A DNA stretch of 27,865 nucleotides from contig LSSN01000552.1 in the NCBI GenBank assembly GCA_001970855.1, forward strand, positions 1 through 27,865, read 5' to 3'. Position 1 is the stretch's first letter. Each line of letters starts with the position of its first letter. This stretch comes from Smittium culicis. Its lineage: Eukaryota > Kickxellomycota > Harpellomycetes > Harpellales > Legeriomycetaceae. This document shows positions 1 to 9,318 of the stretch, piece by piece. Position numbers and translations under genes: made by a program. The notes under the pieces were generated by a model. It made no database searches and had not been told where the DNA came from. It saw nothing but the letters and a program-made list of their open reading frames with translations.

Positions 1-574
1 TTTTTTTTTTTTTTTTTTTTAAACGGTGAATTTATTGATAAAATTTAATTTCTAATCTGAGGTATTTTGACGTATTAGCAATTAATAGTCTCAATATTTA
101 AAAAGTTTTCACAGCAGCACTCGGATTTTTTTTATACTGTAAGCATAAGGTATGAGTAATTGTTGAGCTGGAGATAGTAGAGCTTAATGCAGATCCATAA
201 AATCAGCTCATAATGCTGAAGGTTATATTTTTTTCTAATAGCTTTTGTTTATGTAGCAGAATATTCTTTCGAGTTTTTAGAGCGCGAAATGTAAAGAAAA
301 TACGAAATGGCTTTTAATGTATAAATTGCGTATTTTGGAGCAAACCACTAATATGACATCTTACTGTACGCTGCATTGAATTTATCCAATTACTGACAAG
401 AATCACATTTATTATTATGATGTATTGGCCAATTCAATTTTTGAAGTGCATTTTGTGGCTAATGGGGTTTAGGAATTGGTAATTTGCAGTTTCAGATCAG
501 ATATTTTTTATAGCGAGAACTAATCGATACAATTAATGTTATATTAGTTGCCCTTTCCTGTGTTTACTTCGTCT
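1..574. other. AT-rich flank, no gene seen
   Basis: The window opens with twenty consecutive T residues and continues as AT-rich DNA with no convincing reading frame on either strand. The poly-T could be the complement of a poly-A tract, such as a retroelement tail or a contig edge, but nothing beside it supports a particular element. Confidence 0.5.
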
Positions 575-806
575 TTCAATTCAGCTCTCAATTCCCAAAA
601 TCTCTCTCACCATCTCTCCTAAATCTCTCTATCCCACTTCCCATAATCTCTCTCATCCCCAAACTGCTTTTGAATCCGTAACTGCTCTATACACATTTAC
701 TAGGACTACAAGGATCGAATTTCCGACTAATCCCATCTATTACATTATTATACCCACTATCAAAGAATCTAAGCGAAATCATTCACGCGTCGTTTATTAA
801 GTAGCA
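575..806 (+). promoter_or_regulatory. CT-rich 5' flank of the Shp1/p47 gene
   Basis: The 5' flank of the first gene carries a run of CTCTC/CCATCTCTCC-type pyrimidine blocks between about 575 and 665, on the coding strand and ending about 140 bases before the ATG. Pyrimidine-rich tracts of this kind are common in fungal housekeeping promoters and 5' leaders. No TATA box is convincing against the AT-rich background. The transcription start is not visible, so the tract could be promoter or leader. Confidence 0.35.
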
Positions 807-2648
807 ATGGCCGACCAAGAAAAACAAACCCAGATTATCGACGAGTTCGTTTCAATCAATCCGATCAACAAGAGCGATGCTCGCTTCTTCCTCGAAGCCA
901 GCAATTGGGACCTCAATGTAATTCTTTCTCTATTTTAAACTATCATTATCTTTTATGGCTGCCATTTTGGTATTCTACCCAATAACTCCTCCCCTATCTC
1001 AACTACTCCTAGTCTTATTGGCCCTCTATATTTTTATCGCTAATTTATCAGCAAACCACATTCCTTTGAGCAATTGCTGCGTCCATGTGACCAGCTCTTA
1101 TCAAAGCAGCACTAATTCTCAACCCCCTAAACCCCTCTTTACCTTTCTATAACTTATATTATGTGTACTAATCTTACAATACTTATTTACCTCACTAAGC
1201 TCGCTTTAAGCAACAGCTACGACAATAGGCAGATCAAGAACGATTCTGACCCCGAATATGAAGCTGAAGTAAGCCAGGAGTCTGCTCCTAGCAGCCCCAT
1301 CCAACAACATACTCCGTCTTCTACCCAAAGAAGGTCTGAACGACTTCCCCAGCCTTCCGATCAAAGGCGCTCTGAACGTCAAGCACAGCAAAAATCAGCC
1401 ACAACCTCATACGTCCCTAAAAAGTATTTCCGCTCAATTACCTTTCCCATACCTCGCATGCCTTCTAACTTTTATTTCTACCTCTCATAGAAAAATTGCC
1501 ACTTTAAATTATGATTCTGACGATTCTGAAAAAGAAAAACAAGATTGGTACACCGGTGGCGAAAAAAGGTATCATTAATCCCATCCACTTTTCTTGATTT
1601 ATTATATTGAAAATAACAAATTCAATCATATTTACCGCCATTTCCCCCTCTATAACCTTTCTAATTCTCTTTAACTTCAATTATTTTTTATTTCTCTATG
1701 TTCAGTGGACTGAATGTACTAGCTCCAGGTTCTGAAGGCGACAACCAAGATGATTTAGTTCAAAAGATTCTTAAAAAAGCTCAACAGTACGCAATTATTT
1801 TTGATCGCCTTACTTTTATTTAAAAATAACTCTCTTATTAATACAATGTTACTTCTATCCCAATTTTTTTATTAGACAATTGCCTTTCGAAGAAGGATCA
1901 AGTGGCATTAGAAGATCTGCTAGAAATAAAGGTTCCCACTATATTTTTTATTTTTATTTTTACCTCTTTTAATTTCTTTTTCGGTTTTCATCTTATAGGA
2001 AAGCGCTTAATCAACACACTTGAAGACTCTGAAAGCCAAGAAGAAGAAGGCTCTGATTTAGAAACTGTTACTAGAACGCTGCATATTTGGAGAAACGGTT
2101 TCAGTATTGATGACGGCGCTTTATACAGTTTCAATGATCCAAAAAGTCAGGCCATCTTGCAACAAATCTTACAAGGACAAGCTCCTTTGGACATCTTGAA
2201 CGTAAAGGTAGGCCAACCTGTAGAATTAGTTGTATCCAAAAAATCAAATGAAGACTTTGTCCAACAAAAGCCTAAACTCAAAGCTTTCCAAGGAAAAGGC
2301 TCTAAACTCAGCTCTTCAACCTCAACAGCTCCAAGCGCTTCATCCCCAAACACTGCTTCCTCCGAGCCATCAGATCTAACTTCTGATCCGCTACAAGTAA
2401 ATGAAGAACTGCCAACTACAAAGGTTTTAGTTAACTTGGCCGATGGAACTAGACTTGCTGTGAAAGTTAACCTTACTAACACTATCAAACAACTTAAAGC
2501 TCATGTTTCTTTCATGAAACCTAATGTCTCAAATGGAAGAGACTTTACTCTAAAGACCACTTACCCAGTCAAGATCTTAACTCAGCTCGACCAAACTATC
2601 GAAGAAGCAAATTTAGCCAACTCTGTAGTTTTCCAAACCTTGATATAA
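807..2648 (+). CDS. Shp1/p47-type Cdc48 (p97) cofactor, UBA-SEP-UBX protein, six exons
   Basis: This is a spliced gene with exons 807-917, 1200-1423, 1491-1568, 1706-1786, 1876-1931 and 1999-2648. They total 1200 nt (399 residues), close to the length of human p47 and yeast Shp1. An N-terminal UBA-like segment (residues ~5-45, with FFLEASNWDLNLALS) is followed by an acidic linker and a QDWYTGGEKSGLNVL motif. Next come a SEP domain (~209-270, RTLHIWRNGFSIDDG), an SHP box FQGKGSKL (~280-287) that in the family binds Cdc48/p97, and a C-terminal UBX domain (~322-398). The family acts as a substrate and membrane-fusion adaptor for the Cdc48 ATPase, in the cytosol and at the ER, Golgi and nucleus. 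The UBX loop that is usually Phe-Pro-Arg reads Tyr-Pro-Val. The donor of the last intron (GTTCCC) is weak, but phase and family alignment support it. Intron 1 (282 bp) is the least certain. Confidence 0.93.
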
Positions 2649-2967
2649 TTTTAAATAAACTTTTTATTTTTATATTAATTTATTAACCTCTTAATGGCTT
2701 CTTTTTTCTGTTTTACTTTCATCAAACGATCTTTTGTACTTTTTACCCATTTTTTCATTATTTGAAAATTAAAAAATAAGCTAAATAAATATATCAACGT
2801 CATTAATATTCAGTTATTGAAATTATTTCTTTCTTTGCTTTTAATTTATCAAAAAAATCAAATATTAACTCATGTATAAGCAAAGATTTTAGTACCTCAG
2901 CTCTCTTTCTTAATGAAAATAAAAAATTATAACACAAAAATACAGATAGAAAAACTTGAATATAAAT
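2649..2967. other. Intergenic: 3' end of the p47 gene and promoter of the next gene
   Basis: This is AT-rich DNA between two genes on the same strand. An AATAAA-type signal at about 2654-2659, just after the p47 stop codon, is a candidate polyadenylation signal. A TTG lies in frame 12 bases upstream of the next gene's ATG (2968), but the ATG is the natural start. Nothing else is seen. Confidence 0.4.
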
Positions 2968-3715
2968 ATGAGTAAAAGAAGCAGCAGGAATATCGAGTAC
3001 AGGTCAGCCGAGATGCCCAAATTCCTGCAAAAGATGCTGGAGACGGTGCCGAAAGAAGCGACAGTAGAAACCAAATTCAATTATGGCGACGAGACGGGCT
3101 CACATCTGCTGCCGCCGAGCACGGAAACAGGCAGCAAAGCAGGAGTTGGGGCGCCCGATGCTGATGCGTTTGGCGATGATTTCAGTATAGATCAGATCGC
3201 GAATATCGGCAGTTCAGAAATCAGTAAGACCGAAATCGAGGAATTCGTGAAACGAAGAAAACGTAAGCCAAATTTCATGCCTGCCTACCTTCCAACTTAC
3301 GTTCCTTAGTAATATTGCAGTAGTTGGAATTTGGGTTTTTTTTATTTATTTTTATTTTTTTGATTTTGAAAAATATAATGCAACGTAAATAGTCGACGGC
3401 AATGGCGAGGCGGCTGTGCGCGGAAAATCCGACCACGAAACGAGCGGTGGCGTAGTATCAGCTGCTGGCGCTGGCAATGAGGGCAAGAGTTCTAGTAAAG
3501 CCAAAGTAGTTTTTAGCAGACCATCAGGAAAATCGGCGATTCGCGGCAGCGAAGGGATCCTGAGCGTTGGCAGAAAGGGCGGCAGCACCGCGAAAGCAGA
3601 AGGCAGGAAAGAAGGAAGAAACGACGCGGTTAATACAAGCGCGCCGAAGAAAACAAATAAGAAGGAGTCGAAAACAAAGAGGAAATCTAACCTGCTGTCG
3701 TTTGACAATATGTGA
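2968..3715 (+). CDS. KIAA1143-like (DUF4604) protein, two exons
   Basis: Exons 2968-3262 and 3393-3715 are joined across a 130 bp GTAAGC...TAG intron and give 618 nt (205 residues). The family signatures run in the expected order. MSKR with an aromatic residue and PKFL opens the protein (residues 1-20), then a VETKFNYGDE block (~30-40) and an acidic helix FSIDQIANI with KRRKR (~70-98). A KVVFSRPSGK block follows near the middle of exon 2, then a Lys-rich tail ending in SNLLSFDNM. Human KIAA1143 has the same layout and ends in a near-identical LLSFDNE motif. Its molecular role is poorly known; it is a small, basic, mostly disordered protein, probably nuclear. The gene is clearly richer in G+C than its neighbours. 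The antisense reading frames over exon 2 are shadows. Confidence 0.85.
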
Positions 3716-3990
3716 GAATAGCAAAATCTTATTTATTTTTTTTTCCTTCTTCAGCTCTACTTATCGAAATCCCCCTCACCTTTCCCACTCCAATTTCCAA
3801 TACTTTATCTAACTTACAATAGATCTTTTTGTGGGAGAGTAGTGGTGAAAGCAGTCAAGTAACTTTATACATTAAATATTTATGTGATCAAAAATAGAAT
3901 TTTTCATGATTGTATTATAGTTAAAAATTGAGAATAAATGATTATATTTTTATTTAATGTTCGGTAAATGATAAATTTTTTTTTTTTTTA
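3716..3990. other. Convergent intergenic spacer
   Basis: This short spacer lies between two genes that converge tail to tail. The right part has TTTATT at about 3950-3955, which reads AATAAA on the minus strand and could serve as the polyadenylation signal of the gene at 3991-4536. No further feature is seen. Confidence 0.35.
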
Positions 3991-4536
3991 TTACAAGCTA
4001 GTTTTCATATTTTTATCTTTGAGCGCGGCTTTCCAGTCATGTGGGGTACTGGTCTTCCCGGTCCAGAAATCTTTGCTTTTAAGTTTTTCGGAATTGATAG
4101 CGTCGATGATGACGCTTGTTGGCGTTCTTGCTTCCTCAACAGTCATGTTAGTGTACTTGTCCATCAAATTGGGATTTAATGCCCATGACCAGTTATTCTC
4201 GACTTCGGCAACTGTTAGCTTGACTTTGGTCGCCTTCTTGCCCTTCTTCTTCTTTCCAGCAACTGCTTGGCTTTCATCGGCCTTAGAATCAGCAAGGTCT
4301 TCTGCAGCTGCCGATTCAGCCAAAGTATCTGCCAAAATAACTTCCGGCCTGTTGACGAGTGGTTTTACATGCCCGAAATTCTTCAGGTTCTTCAAGTACA
4401 CTTTCTTGATCTTGTTCTTGCTCACATCGCTGAACTCCTCTGCAAACTCGGATCTCAGCACAGTCATCAGGCTGTTGATCGATAATGGGCCTCGCGACAG
4501 CACCTTCTTGATAATAACACTTCGTGGATTCTCCAT
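3991..4536 (-). CDS. Conserved-looking 181-residue protein of unknown function
   Basis: This is an intronless frame with an ATG start at 4536 and a TAA stop at 3991. I do not recognise the family with certainty. Residues 1-60 (SVIIKKVLSRGPLSINSLMTVLR followed by an amphipathic KNKIKKVYLKNLKNFG helix) look like a small winged-helix or helical module. A central Ala/Asp/Glu-rich linker with a KKKKGKK cluster (~95-102) follows. The C-terminal third (NNWSWALNPNLM, DKYTNMTVEEARTP, STPHDWKAALK) looks well folded and conserved. The size, basic patches and compact helices would suit a mitochondrial ribosomal or assembly protein, but that is a guess. Antisense frames on the plus strand are shadows. Codon usage is more balanced than the surrounding AT-rich DNA, which supports a real gene. 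Confidence 0.8.
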   Translation of the reverse strand: MENPRSVIIKKVLSRGPLSINSLMTVLRSEFAEEFSDVSKNKIKKVYLKNLKNFGHVKPLVNRPEVILADTLAESAAAEDLADSKADESQAVAGKKKKGKKATKVKLTVAEVENNWSWALNPNLMDKYTNMTVEEARTPTSVIIDAINSEKLKSKDFWTGKTSTPHDWKAALKDKNMKTSL

Positions 4537-5402
4537 TTCTTATTCTTCTATAGTTTTTTAATCGCCGTTGTTATCCTAATCGTCTATTTTATTGATTTTG
4601 AGGTTTGTAATTGCGATAATATTGCGAGTAGCTTTTTTTAATTCTTTTATATTCGGGAAAATTCTTGGCACTAATATATATAACCTCAATTATTTGTAAT
4701 TTAAATCAACGCTTAGCTTTTTACAAAGATAAAAAAAACGTTTTTTTCATTTCTTTTATCAATCAACTAAATAACTTTTTAAAAAAAAATGTTGATTTAA
4801 TTTTTCCTGGAATATAATAGCAAATTTTAATTTTCACTCGCTGATTCGTTTATTTCTATACCTTTTTTTATTCGCCAGATTATAAAATGCTTCTTCACGC
4901 CCAAAACTGACTTTTATTTTTTTATCAAGTAGTAAATCATAACTTTCTACTTCACAAAACCAACAAAGCTTTACATTTTAAGCTGGACTGCTAGATCGAT
5001 ATCATTTAATACTTTCATTATTTATCAGAAAAACGATACATTAAATATTTATAGATTTAAAGATATAGCACACTATACAGAAAAATAAATTTATGCACAT
5101 TTTGAGCAAAAAATGTATGTTAGGTTTTTAAAGTGAAATTTATTCTCTTGGCTATTGTTTTATTGATCATTTATATATGAGTAGCTATTTTAGTTCTTGA
5201 TAAAAACAATCGCTTACCTATATACAAATATATTTCATAACTGCTAATAATCCACTAAAATTAAGTATTATTTATGGCCCTATAGATTTATTAAATGTTC
5301 TTTATACTACGTATTCGATTTTTTATGACAAAAAATTTCCCCTCCAATTTCACTTCTACTGCTACTACCCATTCATTCTTGAATATAAACTGTAGTAGTG
5401 TA

Positions 5403-5440
<38 letters not shown>

Positions 5441-5568
5441 CATTCATAACTAATTAGTTATACCTAAATGGTACTCGCATTATGCATGTAAACCTTTTTT
5501 ACAAAAAACAAGATACCTCTTTACGCTTGTGTCTACTAAAAGTTTTTTATTTTCTTATAGAGCTTTAT
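4537..5568. other. AT-rich gene-free stretch 5' of the minus-strand gene
   Basis: This stretch contains the presumed promoter of the gene ending at 4536 and then about 1 kb of AT-rich DNA without a credible reading frame. The only distinct feature is the (AT)n microsatellite listed separately. Confidence 0.5.
5405..5437. repeat. (AT)n microsatellite
   Basis: About sixteen consecutive AT dinucleotide units interrupt otherwise non-repetitive DNA. This is a simple-sequence repeat, likely length-polymorphic, and able to form a cruciform or hairpin. Confidence 0.9.
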
Positions 5569-5572
5569 TTAA

Positions 5573-5763
5573 CCCTCTCCGGCGCCAGATCTCTTTAACT
5601 TTTTTAAAAATCATAATATGATAAATGTAGTTTAAATAATATATTATTGGTTATACTGATGCTATTAGCCGATAAACTATTTAAGTTATATATCGTTTTA
5701 CCACTTTGTCGTTTAATTGGATAATTTTTTAGGTTATAAAAAAGCCAATCGCCCCTGAAAGGG
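5573..5763 (+). mobile_element. piggyBac-type MITE copy E (191 bp)
   Basis: The element has inverted ends CCCTCTCCGGCGCCA and, at the right end read in reverse complement, CCCTTTCAGGGGCGA. It is flanked on the left by TTAA (5569-5572) and on the right by ATAA, a one-base-decayed TTAA. Its right third aligns with copy A (the GGTTATAAA...GCCA...GAAAGGG stretch). Its left 60 bases align with copy F, including the shared AAAAATCATAATATG block. CCC/GGG termini with TTAA target sites are the hallmark of piggyBac-superfamily elements. It has no coding capacity, so it is non-autonomous. Confidence 0.75.
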
Positions 5764-6362
5764 ATAAAAAATAATAAGAAAACGCATTTTAAAATGTTAA
5801 AGTTATAGTGTTTCGACCCATGCACCTCCACCGCGCTAAAAACTTCATCATCACTGGAAATTGATTCAAAAGGGGCTGGTGAATCGATTATACTTTTAAA
5901 TATAAATGATCTGGGCATGCATATATCGTTTTGTAATTTAACTGTAAACAGTTCAAAATTTTGATCGGCTGTTCGAGCTCGAAGCTGGCTTAAAGATTAT
6001 TTAGATCCCCTCCCTTGAGGTGTTTACAAACTAGCCTTAACCGAGCTTCGTTGAAATTCGTAAGTAAAAATTTTGGGCCAGAGCTGACCAGCGTCGGTAT
6101 GAAACAGCTGATCGTCGATGATCGGTTATTAAGATAAACATAATACACTTCCTCTCAGAAGTAAATCAATTTTGTCATGTGGAGCAGAGTGTCTCTGTTC
6201 TTTAAATCACTGAAAACCCAAAAATTTAAATTAAATTAATTCTGATAACCAAAAAAATACTGTTTAATTGTAAAAAGGTATCAAGAAATACCCTTAATTT
6301 TATACCATAAATGAATCAATAAATTAACTTTTTTTGTATAATTTTGAGCTGGAAGAGGCTAA
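5764..6362. other. Inter-element spacer; somewhat higher G+C at ~5970-6180
   Basis: No convincing gene is seen. A minus-strand frame starting at an ATG at 5918 gives about fifty residues with an acidic SISSDDEVF stretch, then runs into MITE copy E; it could be a relic. Around 5960-6180 the DNA is less AT-rich and contains short palindromes, including TTCGAGCTCGAA near 5970 and GATCGTCGATGATC near 6110, but no recognisable RNA or site. Confidence 0.4.
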
Positions 6363-6533
6363 CCCTTTACCGATCAAAAACTTTAAAATATTTCAAAAAT
6401 CATAATATGTTATATCAATTAATTTGGATAGTTTATAAGGCGATTTATATAAAATGCCAAACTAAACGCTGCCCTTTTACAATAATTTATCTATTATTCA
6501 TTAGGTTGACAAAATTGGAGGCTCTAGAAAATA
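6363..6533 (+). mobile_element. piggyBac-type MITE copy F, degraded (~171 bp)
   Basis: The left end CCCTTTACCGATCA is preceded by CTAA, a decayed TTAA. The first 60 bases align with copy E, including the AAAATCATAATATG block. The right end is eroded (GCTCTAGAAAATA where copy E has GCCCCTGAAAGGG), so its exact end is approximate. It is non-coding and is probably the oldest copy in the window. Confidence 0.55.
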
Positions 6534-6831
6534 CAATTCTAACCTGAAATCAATTATTGTTGAAATATGCAGTTTAAATCTATCTACACATTTTTTATTT
6601 TAAAAAAGCAATCTCTATAAAATAAAATTCAGACCTTTACCTTTAACCAGAACCACAACTATATTATTAATTATTAAATGTGAGAACGTTTCTTATTAAT
6701 TTAATACTGTGAACTCTTTAAAGTTTATGTTTAATTAAATATAATCTTTAATTAGGATCGTATGTCTATTAAAAAAGAATCTTTTATTAATATCTAATGA
6801 TTAAAATAGTGATGTAATATTTATACTTGAT

Positions 6832-7143
6832 CTAATCCCCAAAATGCCATCTTATATAATAATGGGTGAATACCATAGTAAAAGATAAAATAGTAAAAAG
6901 TAAAGTGAATATTAAGAAATATATATTATCCCTTGAGAAAGACCTTGACTTCTTAGGCCTTGTGAAATAATATATAGATAATCCTATGGAACCTAAAATC
7001 ACAACACATGAAAATAGGATCACTACTATATACGAAATCCACCTATAGAAATCATCCTGTTTTGTCCGGCCTAAAATTGAAAGTACCAACTCTGCGATAT
7101 TAAACAAATTCAAAAATCCGAAAAAGTAGTTGAATATCTGCAT
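6832..7143 (-). CDS. Hypothetical small membrane protein (103 residues)
   Basis: The frame opens at an ATG (7143, context GGCGCCATG) with an in-frame TAA just 15 bases upstream, so the start is well defined if the gene is unspliced. The product has three strongly hydrophobic segments: residues ~4-24, ~36-60 and ~74-98. A basic loop, RPKKSRSFSRD (~62-72), separates the second and third. I do not recognise a family. It sits alone in a gene-poor, MITE-containing region with no partner gene nearby. The evenly spaced membrane helices and charged loop look more like real coding than the random AT-rich frames around it. It could instead be one exon of a longer gene or a chance frame, since AT-rich DNA tends to give hydrophobic peptides. 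Confidence 0.45.
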   Translation of the reverse strand: MQIFNYFFGFLNLFNIAELVLSILGRTKQDDFYRWISYIVVILFSCVVILGSIGLSIYYFTRPKKSRSFSRDNIYFLIFTLLFTILSFTMVFTHYYIRWHFGD

Positions 7144-7934
7144 GGCGCCTAGGCAAGCTTAGTTTGAAGCTATTGTTTGGTTTCTTTTCTTTTTTTATTT
7201 AAATCTCGGAATTTATTATTTGGTTACTAGAGCTGTTTTAATTCACAGGAAAGTTTGAACGAATTTTCCGAGAAAAATTAAAAAATAAATTTTTTTCTTG
7301 CCGAAAATCCAGATTAAAATTGCAACTATTATAAATAAATGTATATAAAAATTTGTTGCTTTATAGAATATTGAGGAATGATGATTACATATTTTATAGA
7401 ATTTAAAGGAATACAAGGGAATGTGGGCCCATTTATAAAATTTTTTATATTTTCATTTAGAATATAATCTGTAAACTTTCATTTTTGTTGAGTTTACTTG
7501 TCTGTCAGGCTTTAATCTCATATAATTATGAATCGGATTGGTTTTACAAAAAAAGGCATATGAAGAACTTCGTTGAGTAGCAGAGCATTTTTATTACGAA
7601 ATTTAATTTGCCAATATATAATTGATATTACTATTGGCTATACAATGAGCTCTATTAAATGTTATTCGCAAATATTTTTTAAGAACAGAAATTGAGCCTA
7701 ATTGTTGGAAAAAATTAATAAAAGTAGTTCACATCACGAAAAAGTCTCGCTCAAATTTGACCAAGATAATATTTTTTAAACTGCCATATTTTTGAAGAAA
7801 GCGTTTAATTCGCTAAAACGCAAATAAAAGCTGACTGTGCATAAATCTACTTTATCAAGAAATGAAATATTATACTATTTCAATTTGTTTTGACGAATCT
7901 TTTGAGCTGCGTAATTATTATTTTAATTACTTGG
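7144..7934. other. AT-rich stretch, no gene seen
   Basis: There is no credible reading frame, RNA gene or repeat here. It probably includes the promoter of the small membrane-protein frame that begins at 7143. Confidence 0.5.
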
Positions 7935-8122
7935 CCCTTATGCTCCTAATAACATGTAATTAATTGAGTTTACTGATTTGTTTATGACTTAAAAGTAACT
8001 TTATTATTTGCTACTAGTCTACAACGTACCTATATTTTATACAATCTCAGAATGAAAATTCATATATCAAGTTCATTGGCTAGCTATGACTGGTTATAAA
8101 TGGCCAGCCGCATTCGAAAGGG
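7935..8122 (+). mobile_element. piggyBac-type MITE copy A (188 bp)
   Basis: The right end ATTCGAAAGGG is followed by an intact TTAA (8123-8126). The left end begins CCCTTATGCTCC after a decayed TTGG. From about 7975 to the right end it aligns base by base with copy B: the shared AAGTAAsTTTATTATTTG block, the AATCTC core and the TTGGCTA motif. It is non-coding. The well-preserved right and eroded left ends suggest moderate age. Confidence 0.7.
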
Positions 8123-8631
8123 TTAACGAGATATATTTTTAGCTTTCAATTACCAATTCGATAAGAAAATATTATCTAAAAGCTTTGTTTATAAAACCAA
8201 GAAGTGCCATTAATTGGAGATAACAGGGGAATAAAAATGAGAGAATTTTCAGCTTCTCAATAACACTTGGATATATATATATATTTATGGTCATTGACTG
8301 TATAAACTTCTAAATCGAATATCGAAATAAAAGTTACTATTAAGCTTAAGCTATTGATTTGAAATAATTACAATTTATTGTTGAACGTGTATAACCTTTG
8401 CGGTAGTGGAACGCTATTTTTGGCGCATTTAATTTACCAATTAGCCTATGAAATAGCATTTTCTTGCGGTACAAAAAATAAATTGGATTACCCGAGCCAA
8501 TTGAAACGTATTTATTTTCTTAGTTATGTAGAGTCGGGAACTAAATCTGTCGTTGTTTTTGGATGCGCTTTATCTACATTATTGTAACCATATCATGTGC
8601 AATAGAATTCTGAAACTGGAATGGGTATCAA
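8123..8631. other. Spacer between MITE copies A and B
   Basis: A 69-codon frame at 8378-8587 (non-ATG start; contains LCGSGTLFLAHLIYQLAYE) is the only long frame. It matches no family I know and I do not call it a gene. A short (AT)n run lies near 8271-8284. Confidence 0.4.
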
Positions 8632-8821
8632 CCCTTTCCCTTACAACGTTCTTTAAAAAAAAGCAATTTTATTATTCGCTTATGATTTATAAGTAAGTTT
8701 ATTATTTGTTTCTATTTTGTAATACACCAATATCGTTTAAAATCTCGGAAATAAAGTATTTTAATTGAACGCTGTTGGCTATATACTGTGGGTTAAAAAT
8801 AGTCTACCGTCCGAGAAAGGG
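8632..8821 (+). mobile_element. piggyBac-type MITE copy B (190 bp)
   Basis: The left end CCCTTTCCCTTACAACG and right end (reverse complement) CCCTTTCTCGGACGGTA are inverted repeats. TTAA follows at 8822-8825, and TCAA, one base off, precedes. It aligns over its whole length with copy C in opposite orientation and with copy A in the same orientation. No coding capacity. Confidence 0.85.
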
Positions 8822-9125
8822 TTAAACTAGGCTTCTTAAAAGTGGCTAAATTCTTGGATTTATTCAGCTATTGGAGCTAGAGAATATGCGACAAATCTAT
8901 TACCATAATAAAAATCATTAGCAAATCGAAGTACTTAATCTTCAAAGAACAATGACTTGGATTACATTCGAAAAACTAGCTATTCCCTTGTTTCATCAAT
9001 GAATCATAAATTTATAGCTTCAATTAGCTTATTCAAAGTCTTTTGTATTTGCTACATTGTGTGTCATAAGGTTCGTCCACACATATCTAAGGTAGAGCTA
9101 AGTTGATAAAATATGCGCTCTTTAA

Positions 9126-9314
9126 CCCTTTCCCGCGCGGTAGACTATTTTTGGACCACCAGATATAGCCAACTGCGTTCAATAAAAATTGATTAATTAC
9201 GAGAATATAAGAATTATTAGTATAATGCAAAACATTAGCAAATAATAAATTTGCTTAAAATTCACGAACGAATCATATAATTAAACTTTTTTAAGAGTTT
9301 TGGACGGAAAAGCG
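9126..9314 (-). mobile_element. piggyBac-type MITE copy C (189 bp)
   Basis: This is the best-defined copy, with perfect TTAA on both sides (9122-9125 and 9315-9318). The left end is CCCTTTCCCGCGCGGTAGAC and the right end, in reverse complement, is CGCTTTTCCGTCC. It aligns full-length with the reverse complement of copy B, including GGTAGACTATTTTT, ATATAGCCAAC and GCGTTCAAT. No coding capacity. Confidence 0.88.
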
Positions 9315-9318
9315 TTAA

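Noticed and set aside
551..560. CCCTTTCCTG resembling a MITE terminus
   Set aside because: It is not flanked by TTAA (GTTG precedes it), and no matching opposite end or interior similarity lies at the expected ~190 bp distance. The right side is the promoter of the p47 gene.
955..1152. 65-codon hydrophobic frame
   Set aside because: It lies entirely inside intron 1 of the p47-like gene.
3352..3708. 118-codon minus-strand frame and other antisense frames over the KIAA1143-like exon 2
   Set aside because: They are shadows of the GC-rich sense exon. The sense strand carries the family motifs and matched intron phases.
3968..4561. 197-codon plus-strand frame opposite the unknown minus-strand gene
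   Set aside because: Hydrophobic Ser/Leu-rich composition is typical of the antisense of a Lys/Glu/Ala-rich protein. The minus strand has the better protein and a clean ATG-stop.
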